From NCBI RefSeq assembly GCF_025642975.1, contig NZ_JANZKJ010000007.1:62001-126000 (forward strand): a stretch of 64,000 bases of DNA. The letters are read 5' to 3'. This document shows, in pieces, positions 17,684 through 26,817 of this stretch. Within the stretch, counting starts at the first letter, position 1. Each line of letters starts with the position of its first letter. The position numbers were made by a program, and so were the translations under genes. Below the pieces are notes generated by a model that saw only the letters and a list, made by a program, of their open reading frames with translations, ran no database searches and had not been told where the DNA came from. The DNA is from Pseudomonas sp. RIT-PI-S (lineage in GTDB: Bacteria; Pseudomonadota; Gammaproteobacteria; Pseudomonadales; Pseudomonadaceae).

Positions 17684-17713
17684 CGAAAAGGGCGACTTGC
17701 GTCGCCCTTTTCG
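17684..17713 (-). terminator. Terminator downstream of htpX
   Basis: CGAAAAGGGCGAC (17684-17696) pairs perfectly with GTCGCCCTTTTCG (17701-17713) around a four-base loop. On the minus strand it is followed by TTTGTCC. It stands between htpX and the DUF2959 lipoprotein gene. Confidence 0.85.
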
Positions 17714-17718
17714 AAGTG

Positions 17719-18606
17719 TCAGCCACGCTGGCGCAAGGCGTTGATCCGCTCTTCAAGAGGAGGATGGCTCATGAACAGCCCGGCCAGGCCGTGCTTGAGG
17801 CCACCATTGATGCCAAAGGCGGCCAGGGTGTCTGGCATGGTGACAGGCACGCCCTGTTCAGCCCGCAGGCGTTGCAGCGCATTGATCATGGCGTTGGTAC
17901 CGGCCAGGCGAGCACCGGCGTCGTCGGCCCGAAACTCGCGGCGGCGGGAGAACCACATCACGATGACGCTGGCGAGGATGCCCAGCACCAGCTCGGCGAA
18001 GATGGTCGCGATGTAGTACGCCATGCCCTGGCCTTCTTCATTCTTGAAGATCACCTTGTCGACGAAGTTGCCGATGATCCGTGCGAAGAACATCACGAAG
18101 GTGTTCACCACGCCCTGTACCAGCGCCAGGGTGACCATGTCGCCGTTAGCCACATGGCCGATCTCGTGCGCCAGCACCGCACGTACTTCGTCTGGCGAGA
18201 AACGCTCCAGCAGGCCCTGGCTGACCGCGACGAGGGCATCGTTTCGGTTCCAGCCGGTGGCGAAGGCGTTCGCCTCGTAGGCCGGGAAGATACCGACCTC
18301 GGGCATTTTGATGCCGGCCTCGCGGGATAACTGTTCGACCGTTTGCAACAGCCACTGCTCGTGGCGGGTGCGTGGCTGGGTAATGACCTGGGTGCCCGTG
18401 CTCATGCGGGCCATCCATTTGGAAATGAACAGCGAGAACAGCGAGCCGGCGAAACCGAAGACCGCACAGAAGATCAGCAGCTGGTTAAGGTCGAGGTCCA
18501 CCCCGTTCGCTGCCATGAAGCCGTTGAAGCCGAAAAGGCTCAGGGTAATGCTGGCTATCAGCACTACCGCAAGGTTGGTGGCCACGAACAGCAGAATGCG
18601 CATCAT
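17719..18606 (-). CDS. htpX: Membrane zinc metalloprotease HtpX
   Basis: A 295-residue M48B-family protease of the inner membrane that degrades misfolded membrane proteins alongside FtsH. Two N-terminal membrane helices (about 4-24 and 34-55) precede the cytoplasmic zinc motif HEIGH (147-151); Glu near [12 protein letters not shown] is the third zinc ligand region. Two further hydrophobic segments lie around 155-215. The start [11 protein letters not shown] at 18606 gives exactly the usual family length; the open frame upstream is not conserved-looking. Members are typically envelope-stress induced (CpxR in E. coli); no operator was identified here. Confidence 0.96.
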   Translation of the reverse strand: MMRILLFVATNLAVVLIASITLSLFGFNGFMAANGVDLDLNQLLIFCAVFGFAGSLFSLFISKWMARMSTGTQVITQPRTRHEQWLLQTVEQLSREAGIKMPEVGIFPAYEANAFATGWNRNDALVAVSQGLLERFSPDEVRAVLAHEIGHVANGDMVTLALVQGVVNTFVMFFARIIGNFVDKVIFKNEEGQGMAYYIATIFAELVLGILASVIVMWFSRRREFRADDAGARLAGTNAMINALQRLRAEQGVPVTMPDTLAAFGINGGLKHGLAGLFMSHPPLEERINALRQRG

Positions 18607-18814
18607 GGTGTTGAGGTACTCCTGACGGAAAGATGTGAAGCGTAGTCGGGTATATAAGGCGCTCACCTCAGTGATTCAACCAGGCGACTATTTCAAACTG
18701 TGTCGTCAGAAAATTCCTACAATTGGTGCCAGCGATGGCCAACCTCCCGCAATGCCCGTGCGGCCGGTCGAAGCCCGGGAATTCCTGGGCTTGCGCCGGC
18801 CTCGGGGCGCGCGG

Positions 18815-20026
18815 TTACTGCCGATACGTGCGCAGGAAGCCGCCGATCCGGCCGATGGCTTGCTCCAGATCGTCGACGCGGGGCAGTGTGACCACGCGGA
18901 AGTGATCCGGCCACGGCCAGTTGAAGGCCGTGCCTTGAACCACCAGCAGTTTTTCGGACAGCAGCAGGTCGAGGACGAACTTCTCGTCGTTGTGAATCGG
19001 GCAGACCTTGGGATCGATGCGGGGGAACGCATAGAGCGCACCCATGGGCTTGACGCAGCTGACGCCCGGGATGTCGTTGAGCAGTTCCCAAGTGCGGTTG
19101 CGTTGCTCGAGCAGGCGGCCCGGCGGCAACACCAGATCGTTGATGCTCTGGTAGCCGCCCAGGGCGGTCTGGATTGCGTGTTGGCTCGGTACGTTAGCGC
19201 ACAGGCGCATGTTGGCGAGAATGTCCACGCCCTCGATATAACTCTGCGCGTGATGCTTGGGCCCGGAGATAGCCATCCAACCAGAGCGGAAGCCTGCCAC
19301 CCGGTAGGATTTGGACAAGCCGTTGAAGGTCAGGCAAAGGAGGTCGGGAGCGAGCGAGGCGGTGCTGATGTGCACGGCTTCGTCATAGAGAATCTTGTCG
19401 TAGATCTCGTCGGAAAAGACCACCAGGTTATGCTGGCGGGCCAGTTCGAGCATGCCTAGCAGCACTTCTTTGGAGTACACCGCGCCGGTGGGGTTGTTCG
19501 GGTTGATGATCACCATGGCCTTGGTGTTCGGGGTGATCTTGGCCTTGATATCGGCCAGGTCCGGCCACCAGTTGGCCTGTTCGTCGCAAAGGTAGTGCAC
19601 CGCATGCCCGCCCGCCAGGCTTACCGCGGCGGTCCAGAGCGGGTAGTCCGGCGCCGGGATCAATACTTCGTCGCCATTGTTGAGCAACGCCTGCATGGAC
19701 ATCACGATCAGCTCGGACACCCCGTTACCCAGGTAAATGTCCTCGATGCCTACGCCTTCGACCTGCTTTTGCTGGTAGTACTGCATCACTGCCTTGCGCG
19801 CGCTGAACAGCCCTTTCGAATCGCTGTAGCCCTGGGCCGTTGGCAAATTGCGAATCACATCCTGAAGGATTTCCTCGGGGGCTTCGAAGCCAAACGGCGC
19901 GGGATTGCCGATATTGAGCTTGAGAATGCGGTGGCCTTCTTCTTCCAGGCGCTTGGCGTGTTTGAGCACGGGCCCACGGATGTCATAGCAAACGTTGGCG
20001 AGCTTGTTCGATTTGCTGAACTGCAT
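18815..20026 (-). CDS. PLP-dependent aminotransferase (AlaA type)
   Basis: A 403-residue fold-type I aminotransferase. The Schiff-base Lys239 is in NGLSKSYRVAGFRSG. NPNNPTGAVY and SDEIYDKILYD are the standard PLP-binding segments, and the C-terminal Arg is in DHFRVVTLP. Similarity in length and N-terminus (SNKLANVCYDIRGPVL) points to AlaA, the glutamate-pyruvate aminotransferase that makes alanine. Many pseudomonad annotations call it aspartate aminotransferase, so I leave the gene symbol empty. ATG 20026 is the only start compatible with the family. It is divergent from msrB, with 157 bases between starts. Confidence 0.92.
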   Translation of the reverse strand: MQFSKSNKLANVCYDIRGPVLKHAKRLEEEGHRILKLNIGNPAPFGFEAPEEILQDVIRNLPTAQGYSDSKGLFSARKAVMQYYQQKQVEGVGIEDIYLGNGVSELIVMSMQALLNNGDEVLIPAPDYPLWTAAVSLAGGHAVHYLCDEQANWWPDLADIKAKITPNTKAMVIINPNNPTGAVYSKEVLLGMLELARQHNLVVFSDEIYDKILYDEAVHISTASLAPDLLCLTFNGLSKSYRVAGFRSGWMAISGPKHHAQSYIEGVDILANMRLCANVPSQHAIQTALGGYQSINDLVLPPGRLLEQRNRTWELLNDIPGVSCVKPMGALYAFPRIDPKVCPIHNDEKFVLDLLLSEKLLVVQGTAFNWPWPDHFRVVTLPRVDDLEQAIGRIGGFLRTYRQ

Positions 20027-20183
20027 GATGAGGTCCCGAAGAGTGGCCGGGTGGCGCCGAAATTGGATTTGAACGAGCGATGCGCGGGTGACAGACTGGC
20101 AAAGATTAAAGGCGCAATGATACGTGCCGTCCCCATCACGGAAAAGCCACCTCCGGCGGATTTTCCGTAGCCGAGGTGAAGCC

Positions 20184-20591
20184 ATGCAAACGACCGAAAA
20201 AACCCTTGAACAATGGCGTGAAATGCTTGACCCAGAGCAGTATCGGGTCTGCCGGCTGGCCGGCACCGAGCGCCCGTTCACCGGCAAATACAACACCGTC
20301 AAGACCACCGGGATCTACCACTGCATCTGCTGTGATGCAGCCTTGTTCGATTCGCACGCCAAATTCGACTCCGGCTGCGGTTGGCCGAGCTTTTACGAGC
20401 CGATCGGCGAACAGGCGGTGGTCGAGGTGCGCGACACCACCCACGGCATGATCCGCACCGAGGTGCGCTGTGCGTCCTGCAATGCTCACCTGGGCCATGT
20501 ATTCCCCGATGGGCCACCGCCAACCGGCCTGCGTTATTGCATCAATTCGGTATGCCTGCAGCTGGTGACGTCGGAAGGGGAGCGGGTCTGA
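20184..20591 (+). CDS. msrB: Peptide methionine-R-sulfoxide reductase MsrB
   Basis: A 135-residue MsrB that reduces the R-epimer of methionine sulfoxide in proteins. The catalytic Cys119 is in RYCINS, a likely resolving Cys65 is in DSGCGWPSF, and two CxxC pairs (47/50 and 96/99) bind structural zinc. The protein is complete. ATG 20184 follows GAGGTGAA. The stop overlaps the ATG of the glutathione peroxidase gene as TGATG, so the two antioxidant enzymes should be translated in a coupled way. Confidence 0.97.
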   Translation: MQTTEKTLEQWREMLDPEQYRVCRLAGTERPFTGKYNTVKTTGIYHCICCDAALFDSHAKFDSGCGWPSFYEPIGEQAVVEVRDTTHGMIRTEVRCASCNAHLGHVFPDGPPPTGLRYCINSVCLQLVTSEGERV

Positions 20592-21076
20592 TGGCGGCGC
20601 CTCTGTTGGACATTCCCTGCACCCTGATGTCTGGAACCCCTCGTACCTTGGCCGAGCTTCCAGCCCGGGCATACTTGGTGGTCAATACCGCGAGCAAATG
20701 CGGCTTCACGCCCCAATACCAGGGGCTGGAGCAACTGTGGCAGCGTTATCGGGATCGAGGGCTGGTGGTGCTGGGTTTCCCCTGCAACCAGTTCGGGGGG
20801 CAGGAGCCGGGGTCCGAATCGGAGATTTCGCAGTTCTGCGAACTGAACTTCGGGGTGACCTTTCCGCTGTTTCGCAAGGTGGATGTGAACGGCGAGCGGG
20901 CCCACCCCTTGTTTTCCGCGCTCAAGCACAAGGCCCCCGGGCTGCTTGGCACCACTCGGATCAAATGGAATTTCACTAAGTTCCTGGTCGATGCCTCCGG
21001 TGAGCGGGTCAAGCGTTTCGCCCCGACCACCCGGCCGGAGCGGCTCGAAGCTGACATCGAAGCCTTGCTGCGTTGA
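20591..21076 (+). CDS. Glutathione peroxidase family protein
   Basis: A 161-residue thiol peroxidase of the GPx family. The active-site Cys37 is in ASKCGFTPQY (Cys instead of selenocysteine, as normal in bacteria), and Gln71 (NQFGGQE) and Trp/Asn in IKWNFTKF complete the catalytic tetrad. A second Cys in FPCNQF (65) and one in SQFCELN are where thioredoxin-using members place the resolving Cys, so the electron donor may be thioredoxin rather than glutathione. The start ATG overlaps the msrB stop. Confidence 0.94.
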   Translation: MAAPLLDIPCTLMSGTPRTLAELPARAYLVVNTASKCGFTPQYQGLEQLWQRYRDRGLVVLGFPCNQFGGQEPGSESEISQFCELNFGVTFPLFRKVDVNGERAHPLFSALKHKAPGLLGTTRIKWNFTKFLVDASGERVKRFAPTTRPERLEADIEALLR

Positions 21077-21105
21077 CTGGGGCCTAGGCCGCGCCGGCGG
21101 GCCTG

Positions 21106-23424
21106 TCAGACCGGCCGGCGCGGCACCCAATGATCGATCATCCCGATCAATTCTTCGCGGCGGAACGGCTTGGCCAGGTAGTCGGTCATGCCCGCCGCCT
21201 TGCAGCGTTCGCGTTCCTCGGGCATCGCGTTGGCGGTCAGGGCGATGATCGGTAGCCCCTGCCAGCGCCCGCTTTCACGAATGCGCCGGGTGGCTTCGTA
21301 GCCATCCATCACCGGCATGTTGCAGTCCATCAACACCAGGTCAAAGGGCTGCCGCTCGAGGGCGGTGAGACCTTCCGCGCCGTTGATGGCCACTTCCACT
21401 TGGCAGCCGAGCTTGCTCAGCATGCCCTTGGCGACCAATTGGTTCACCGGGTTGTCCTCTACCAGAAGGATCCGTGCCTGGTGCAGGGGCGCGCCGTCGC
21501 GTGGGGCGGGCACTGGCGCGGGCGGTATGTGCTCGTCCAGGTGGCTGCGCATTAGGTCGAGCAGCGCGTGCCGGGCTAGCGGCCGGGCCATTTGTAGCAT
21601 GGGCGCCAGGCTGGCCGTTCGTTCGGCGGGAAGGAAGTTTCCATAGGCAGTGACAAGCAGCAGAGGTGCTGACACGGCTGGGCGCAGCCGTGTCAGGCAC
21701 TCCAGGCAGTCGGTGATCAACAGGTCGGGCTGCGCGCCTTCCAGCGACTCGTGGATGTCGAAACGGCGGTATTCCAAGCCCCACCGCGGGAGGTATTCGT
21801 CGAGCAATTCCGTGAGCCCGCTTTGCGCATTGCTCACGACCACGACCTTTCCCTCCAGCTTTGGCGCGGGGGCGGCCGGAGCATGAATGGGCAGGGGTAG
21901 GTCGGCGTAGAAGCGGCTGCCCAAGCCGGAGCGGGAGCTGATACTCAAGCGCCCGTGCATGGCCGTGCAGAGGTTGCTGGTCAGGGCCAGCCCCAGGCCG
22001 GTGCCACCGAACTGCCGGCTGATGGCGGCGCCAGCCTGGGTGAAGGGCTTGAAGATCTTGTTTTGCGCTTCGTCCGCAATGCCAATGCCCGTGTCTCTGA
22101 CCTCGATGCGCACGTTCTCGCCAGCCATCTGCAGGCGCACGTCTACCCGGCCTTGACGCGTGAATTTAAGGGCGTTTGAGAGCAGGTTGCTGATGACCTG
22201 CCGGACCCGCATGGGGTCACCGATTACCTGTGCCGGGAAACCCGCCTGTACCAGGCAAGTCAGCTCCACTTCAGGGGCGGCATTCTGCGAAAACAGGCTG
22301 GCGGTGTCCTCCATGAGCACCGAAAGGTCAAAGGGAAGCTGCTCCAGTTCCAGTTGCCCGGCGTCGAACTTGGACAGGTCAAGGATATCGTTGAGCAGCT
22401 CCACCAGGACTTTCCCTGAATCATGGGCGATTGCCAGCTGCTGGCGCTGCTCGTTGGTCAGCGGGCTGTCCAGGGTCAAGGCGATCATGCCCAACAGGCC
22501 GTTGAGCGGCGTGCGGATTTCATGGCTCATATTGGCCAGAAACGCCGAACGCGCCTGGGCCATGTCCAGGGCGATGCGGCGGGCGACGTCCAGCTCCTGA
22601 TTGGACTGGCTCAGGCTTTGGTTGCTGGCTTCAAGCTCGGTGGTGCGGGCCGAGACGATGCTTTCCAGCTCGTCCAGATAGGCGGTCAGGCGGTCTTCGG
22701 CGGCGCGTCGGTGGCGGATTTCAGCGGCAGTGCGGTCCAGCTGCTGATTGACCGTCTGCACCAGCACGCCTATCTCGTCGTGCTCATGACTGCGCGGGCA
22801 GGGTAGAAGCTTGGGATCCGGCACCTCGGGGCTGGCGCGGCTAAGGTGATCCACCACCGTTACCAAGGGTTTGGTCAGCATGAAATAGAACATCACGAGC
22901 AAAATCGCGGTGAACAACGTGGTGCGAAGGAAACCACTGATCAGGGTCACCTCCGCCCGCTCGATGAACCGCCCCCCAAGGGAGGCGGTATCGACGGCCA
23001 CGCTTAAGGTGCCCAGGTTCTCCTGCGGCAGGTGCTCGAGGAACAGGTTGGTTTCGACCTCAAGGCTTCGGCCGAAGAGGGCGTCGGTAATGGGCCGGTA
23101 GGAGGCTTCGATGCGTGGCCGCTCGACCTCGGCCAATAGGGTGCCTTCGTTGTCGGTCAGGCGCGCGCCTATGATCGATTCGGACCGCAGCAGCCCGCGG
23201 GTCAGCTCCAGCGCCAACTCCCGGTCGATGTTATAGGCGATTCGGGAGGCCGGGTTCTGGCTGATTTCCAGCAGCGAGGCAATCTGACGTTTGAGCAGAT
23301 CGCGGCTGCTGGCATAATCGAGCGATATCTGCACAACGCTCAGCAGCGTGCCCAGGATCAGGCCTACCACCACGGTCAGTCGCGCTTGTTTATAGGACAA
23401 TCGGTGGTTGAACTTGATGCCCAT
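21106..23424 (-). CDS. Hybrid sensor histidine kinase/response regulator
   Basis: A 772-residue hybrid kinase. Membrane helix 1 (about 15-36) and helix 2 (about 155-178) flank a periplasmic sensing domain of about 120 residues. A HAMP-like segment and a coiled coil (about 180-285) follow, then HisKA with the phospho-acceptor His301 in ANMSHEIRTPLNG. The HATPase_c domain includes DTGIGI and GGTGLGLA, then comes a degenerate receiver-like stretch (about 530-640) and a C-terminal receiver with Asp700 in LMDCNMPVMDG and Lys in YLAKPF. No Hpt domain is seen, so an external Hpt protein is expected. ATG 23424 is chosen as directly preceding helix 1. No partner regulator is adjacent; the signal is unknown. 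Confidence 0.9.
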   Translation of the reverse strand: MGIKFNHRLSYKQARLTVVVGLILGTLLSVVQISLDYASSRDLLKRQIASLLEISQNPASRIAYNIDRELALELTRGLLRSESIIGARLTDNEGTLLAEVERPRIEASYRPITDALFGRSLEVETNLFLEHLPQENLGTLSVAVDTASLGGRFIERAEVTLISGFLRTTLFTAILLVMFYFMLTKPLVTVVDHLSRASPEVPDPKLLPCPRSHEHDEIGVLVQTVNQQLDRTAAEIRHRRAAEDRLTAYLDELESIVSARTTELEASNQSLSQSNQELDVARRIALDMAQARSAFLANMSHEIRTPLNGLLGMIALTLDSPLTNEQRQQLAIAHDSGKVLVELLNDILDLSKFDAGQLELEQLPFDLSVLMEDTASLFSQNAAPEVELTCLVQAGFPAQVIGDPMRVRQVISNLLSNALKFTRQGRVDVRLQMAGENVRIEVRDTGIGIADEAQNKIFKPFTQAGAAISRQFGGTGLGLALTSNLCTAMHGRLSISSRSGLGSRFYADLPLPIHAPAAPAPKLEGKVVVVSNAQSGLTELLDEYLPRWGLEYRRFDIHESLEGAQPDLLITDCLECLTRLRPAVSAPLLLVTAYGNFLPAERTASLAPMLQMARPLARHALLDLMRSHLDEHIPPAPVPAPRDGAPLHQARILLVEDNPVNQLVAKGMLSKLGCQVEVAINGAEGLTALERQPFDLVLMDCNMPVMDGYEATRRIRESGRWQGLPIIALTANAMPEERERCKAAGMTDYLAKPFRREELIGMIDHWVPRRPV

Positions 23425-23550
23425 GGGTACCGCGCTGTTTTCCTTGATGATGCACCCTCCAGCATAGTCAATGGGTCGCCAAGCGGCCCTGCGGCCCCAG
23501 AGGGCGTGTCCTGCATCCTGTATAGCGCTTGTCGGCGCTGAGGTGAAGTT

Positions 23551-24441
23551 GTGGACTCTCGTTTGTATACCTTTCTTGAGCGAGCCGAAGCGATGTTGGC
23601 TCGCCTGGAACCTTTGCTCCCGGCGCCGCGCCCCCTTCTCGAGTGGGGCGCCACGCTTGCCGCGCGCTGGCAGCGTGATAGCCGGGGCGGTTATCTGCTG
23701 CCGCTCGAGGTCAGCCTGGATATTCGCCTCGATGACCTGCGTGGCGTGGACAAACAACGCGAACAGCTACAGCGCAACACCCGCCAGTTCATCGACGGCT
23801 TGCCCGCCAACCATGCACTGCTGTGGGGCGCGCGGGGCACCGGCAAGTCCTCGCTGGTACGTGCCCTGCTCGCCGAGTACGCCAGCAAGGGGCTACGCCT
23901 GATCGAAATCGAACGTGATCACCTGGCTGACTTACCGCGCGTGGTGGAGCAGTTGCAGGCGCTGCCGCAACGTTTCGTGCTCTTTTGCGATGACCTTTCC
24001 TTCGAAGCGGGGGAGGGCGACTATCGGGTGCTAAAGAGCGTGCTCGACGGTTCGCTGGAACAAGCACCGGAAAACGTGTTGTTGTACGCAACCTCGAACC
24101 GCCGTCACCTGGTGCCCGAAAAACAAAGCGACAACGACAACTGGGTACGCGTGGAGGGTGAGCTGCACCCCAGCGAGGCGGTGGAAGACAAGATCGCTTT
24201 GTCTGACCGCTTCGGGTTGTGGCTGTCGTTCTATCCCTTCACCCAGGAACACTACCTCAACGTAGTAGAGCACTGGGTTGACCAACTGGCGCGCAAGGCT
24301 GGCCTTGCCTGGGCGCGGGACCCGGCGTTCGACGTGCTGGCGGTTCGCTTCGCCACTTCGCGCGGTAACCGAAACGGTCGCTGCGCCTACCAATTCGCTC
24401 GCTATTGGGTGGGCTTGCAAATGCTGGAGGCTGAACAATGA
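23551..24441 (+). CDS. DUF815 AAA-type ATPase
   Basis: A 296-residue P-loop ATPase of the DUF815 family. The Walker A motif is GARGTGKSS (93-101), Walker B-like FVLFCDDLSF follows around 140-150, and a sensor-type ATSNRRHL is around 178-185. The GTG start at 23551 has GAGGTGAAG at good spacing, and no ATG fits. The stop codon overlaps the ATG of the msrC-like gene, pointing to a two-gene operon. Function of the family is not established; the AAA-like organisation suggests a remodelling role. It is divergent from the hybrid kinase with about 126 bases between starts. Confidence 0.88.
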   Translation: MDSRLYTFLERAEAMLARLEPLLPAPRPLLEWGATLAARWQRDSRGGYLLPLEVSLDIRLDDLRGVDKQREQLQRNTRQFIDGLPANHALLWGARGTGKSSLVRALLAEYASKGLRLIEIERDHLADLPRVVEQLQALPQRFVLFCDDLSFEAGEGDYRVLKSVLDGSLEQAPENVLLYATSNRRHLVPEKQSDNDNWVRVEGELHPSEAVEDKIALSDRFGLWLSFYPFTQEHYLNVVEHWVDQLARKAGLAWARDPAFDVLAVRFATSRGNRNGRCAYQFARYWVGLQMLEAEQ

Positions 24442-24923
24442 TCGACCTGCAATCCACCGGTGACGGCCTGCAGGGGTATTCCCTGCTGTGCGCGCAACTC
24501 GAAGCCTTGCTGGCCGGGGAGCGAGACTTCGTTGCGAATGCAGCGCAGATGTCGGCGTTTCTGTATAGCGAGCTGCCGGACCTGAACTGGGCAGGCTTTT
24601 ATCTGAACCGGGGCGAAGAGCTGGTGCTGGGGCCGTTCCAGGGCAAGGTTGCCTGCGTGCGTATCCCGTTCGATAAGGGCGTATGCGGGGCCGCGGCACG
24701 CACCCGTGCCACACAGCGGGTCGAGGATGTGCATGCATTCCCGGGCCACATCGCATGTGACAGTGCCTCGAACAGCGAGCTGGTGGTGCCGCTGGTCAAG
24801 GATGGCGCGTTGATCGGGGTCTTGGACTTGGACAGCCCTCGGATAGGGCGCTTCGGCGAGCAAGATGAGGCTGGCGTGGAGCAGTTGGTAGAGATTTTCC
24901 TGCGGGCAACGGATGTAGGGTAG
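24438..24923 (+). CDS. msrC: Free methionine-(R)-sulfoxide reductase (GAF domain)
   Basis: A 161-residue single GAF-domain enzyme that reduces free L-methionine-R-sulfoxide. The three catalytic cysteines are Cys73 (KVACVRIPF), Cys83 (KGVCGAAA) and Cys107 (HIACDSAS); the spacings of 10 and 24 residues match E. coli fRMsr (84, 94, 118) exactly. ATG 24438 overlaps the stop of the upstream ATPase gene by four bases. With msrB 4 kb away, the region carries enzymes for both protein-bound and free methionine sulfoxide. Confidence 0.95.
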   Translation: MIDLQSTGDGLQGYSLLCAQLEALLAGERDFVANAAQMSAFLYSELPDLNWAGFYLNRGEELVLGPFQGKVACVRIPFDKGVCGAAARTRATQRVEDVHAFPGHIACDSASNSELVVPLVKDGALIGVLDLDSPRIGRFGEQDEAGVEQLVEIFLRATDVG

Positions 24924-24931
24924 GGGCGGGT

Positions 24932-24974
24932 CGCCAGCCCGCGAACCCGCTTGGTCACGGTTCGCGGGCTGGCG
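24932..24974. terminator. Long hairpin between convergent genes
   Basis: CGCCAGCCCGCGAACC (24932-24947) pairs over 16 bases with its exact inverse at 24959-24974, around an 11-base loop. There is no T run on either side, so it is not a textbook intrinsic terminator. It lies between msrC and a convergent gene and may be a REP-like 3'-end structure. Confidence 0.5.
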
Positions 24975-25000
24975 CCATGACCAGCAGAATCAGGTGAGCG

Positions 25001-25807
25001 TCAGTCGTAGATTGCCTTTTTCTTCCACTGGGTTTCGTCTTCGGTTTCCTTCAAGCCCGCTGTGAGCTCATTCTCGTCGCCGTCGTTTGCCTGGATCTTG
25101 TTCAATACCAGGGCATCGGCACGCGCGACCATCTTTTGCGCGTAGGCCAATTGCTCGCTGTACACAGCAGGGTCGGGCTGTTTTTTCAGATACTGCACAG
25201 CGCGTTCGTAGGCCAGGCGAGCGTGGCCTGGGTCAGCATCTTGGAAGGCTTGCTGGCCCAGATTATTGAAGTATTCGAGGTGAAGCTGCACCAGTAACCC
25301 ACGGATGACGTTCGCCCAATGTCGAGATTCGCCAGGCTTGAAGATCCCTTCTTGCGCCGCGCGAAGAATCTGGTGATGCAGCGCTTCAATCAGAAAGCTG
25401 ACTTCCTTGGCCTGGGCTTCGGTCACGATTGGAGTGGCCGGGTTCTTTACCTCGACCTTTTCCTTGCCCTTCTCGCCATCCTCTTCACCGTCGCCCTTGC
25501 CGCTGTTCATGTCCAGCTCGAGCTCGGCCAGCCGTTCCTTGAGGTCTACATTGGACTTATCCAACGCCAACGCCCGCTTGACCACATTGTGTTCAAGCCG
25601 GTGCATCAGCATCTTCAACTCAGGGGTGGTGAACTGGCCGGGGAAGCGCTCGTTGATTTCCGCACAGCGACGCAGCCGATCCTTGAGCTCATGGCCGAGG
25701 CGTATTTTTTCCGCTTTGTTGGCTTCCACTGCGTTATTGAGGAAGCCGATAGCGATGAGTATCGCGACCCCCGCTATCACCATTGCAGCGATCATCATAT
25801 GCGTCAC
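25001..25807 (-). CDS. Membrane-anchored helical protein of unknown function
   Basis: A 268-residue protein. An N-terminal membrane helix (about 4-23, MMIAAMVIAGVAILIAIGF) is followed by a long charged helical region (25-100) likely to form a coiled coil. A Glu/Lys/Gly-rich spacer (about 100-122) leads to a C-terminal helical part with TPR-like spacing around 165-240 (ARLAYERAVQYLKK). The predicted orientation leaves most of it in the cytoplasm. GTG 25807 has GAGG eight bases upstream; ATGs three and four codons later are alternatives. It stands alone between msrC and the tRNA cluster. No family recognised. Confidence 0.75.
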   Translation of the reverse strand: MTHMMIAAMVIAGVAILIAIGFLNNAVEANKAEKIRLGHELKDRLRRCAEINERFPGQFTTPELKMLMHRLEHNVVKRALALDKSNVDLKERLAELELDMNSGKGDGEEDGEKGKEKVEVKNPATPIVTEAQAKEVSFLIEALHHQILRAAQEGIFKPGESRHWANVIRGLLVQLHLEYFNNLGQQAFQDADPGHARLAYERAVQYLKKQPDPAVYSEQLAYAQKMVARADALVLNKIQANDGDENELTAGLKETEDETQWKKKAIYD

Positions 25808-26003
25808 GGGGCTGACCTCGTTCGTACTAATAGCATGAGTGTAGTGGCTGCCTCGCTACCCTGATAGCACAGCCCATCGCGCCAGCGCCTTGGCTGGGCG
25901 CTTGATTATGCGCGTGGGTTGCCGGCTGGCATAGCCCTGGCCAGGGTGAGGACGCCCGGTGCGCGCCCGAAGCTATTGATTTGAATAATTTTTTCGGGAG
26001 GGG

Positions 26004-26032
26004 TTGACGAGGGTGGAAACCGCCCCTAGAAT
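26004..26032 (+). promoter_or_regulatory. Sigma70 promoter of the tRNA-Glu/Gly array
   Basis: TTGACG (26004-26009) and TAGAAT (26027-26032) are separated by 17 bases, followed by a GCGCGCC discriminator. A GC-rich discriminator is typical of stringently controlled stable-RNA promoters. The first tRNA begins about 60 bases downstream. Confidence 0.8.
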
Positions 26033-26093
26033 GCGCGCCACTTGCAGCGTAAAGCGCTAAGCTAGGCGTCGCAAGGAGTGAATGTTGTAGTGT

Positions 26094-26169
26094 GTCCCCT
26101 TCGTCTAGTGGCCTAGGACACCGCCCTTTCACGGCGGTAACAGGGGTTCGAGTCCCCTAGGGGACGCCA
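26094..26169 (+). tRNA. tRNA-Glu (anticodon TTC), copy 1
   Basis: 76 bases; the acceptor GTCCCCT pairs with AGGGGAC, with encoded CCA at 26167-26169. The anticodon stem CCGCC/GGCGG encloses loop CTTTCAC with anticodon TTC at 26128-26130. Identical copy at 26340. Confidence 0.97.
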
Positions 26170-26171
26170 TT

Positions 26172-26247
<76 letters not shown>

Positions 26248-26339
26248 GTTTACAGTGGTAGCGCCTTAGGCGATGCCGGTAAAATCCGAAGCCCTCGGGC
26301 TGCGGTTGCTGAAACAGCCGAAGGTTGTTTCGGGCAGTT

Positions 26340-26415
26340 GTCCCCTTCGTCTAGTGGCCTAGGACACCGCCCTTTCACGGCGGTAACAGGGGTTCGAGTC
26401 CCCTAGGGGACGCCA
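26340..26415 (+). tRNA. tRNA-Glu (anticodon TTC), copy 2
   Basis: Identical in sequence to the copy at 26094, including encoded CCA. It belongs to the second unit of the duplicated array and is presumably co-transcribed with the first. Confidence 0.97.
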
Positions 26416-26418
26416 TTT

Positions 26419-26494
<76 letters not shown>

Positions 26495-26535
26495 AATATC
26501 GATCTACGGCGTTTTCATGAGCGTTTGTAGATACC

Positions 26536-26567
26536 CCAAAAAAAGACGCCTAGGCGTCTTTTTTTCG
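26536..26567 (+). terminator. Terminator of the tRNA array
   Basis: Symmetric hairpin: an A run then GACGCC, facing GGCGTC then a T run (26538-26565). It is a perfect palindrome with a T tail and ends the tRNA transcript about 40 bases after the last CCA. Confidence 0.92.
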
Positions 26568-26817
26568 TTTTCCGCGCGCCATACCTAGCCCCCAGCCACT
26601 CGATTTAAGCACAGCGATTGCGCAGGCTTTGCACTATTTATCGTGCCAAGGATGCCAAGTTGCGCATGTGCGTGCTTGTTGCAACCTAGCAGTTTTGTCA
26701 GTTGTTCATTCGCCAAGCCGGACGTTTGATAGGCCATCGGCTCAACGAGGGCGCATCCATCGATGCTGTTGCCATCTGAGTTGATCCGCCCTGTCAGCCT
26801 CAGCAAGGAGATGATCC
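26568..26817. other. Leader region of the Rhs gene
   Basis: About 250 bases between the tRNA terminator and the Rhs start. It includes AAGGAG seven bases before the ATG as a good ribosome site. I saw no convincing -35/-10 pair, no tRNA-derived direct repeat that could be an attachment site and no integrase remnant. Confidence 0.45.

Noticed and set aside
24925..24977. CRISPR or transposon end signal at the long hairpin after msrC.
   Set aside because: It is a single hairpin, with no repeated spacer units and no transposase.
26248..26339. A small RNA gene between the two tRNA pairs.
   Set aside because: The linker has a short hairpin but no promoter or terminator, so it is best seen as a tRNA processing spacer.
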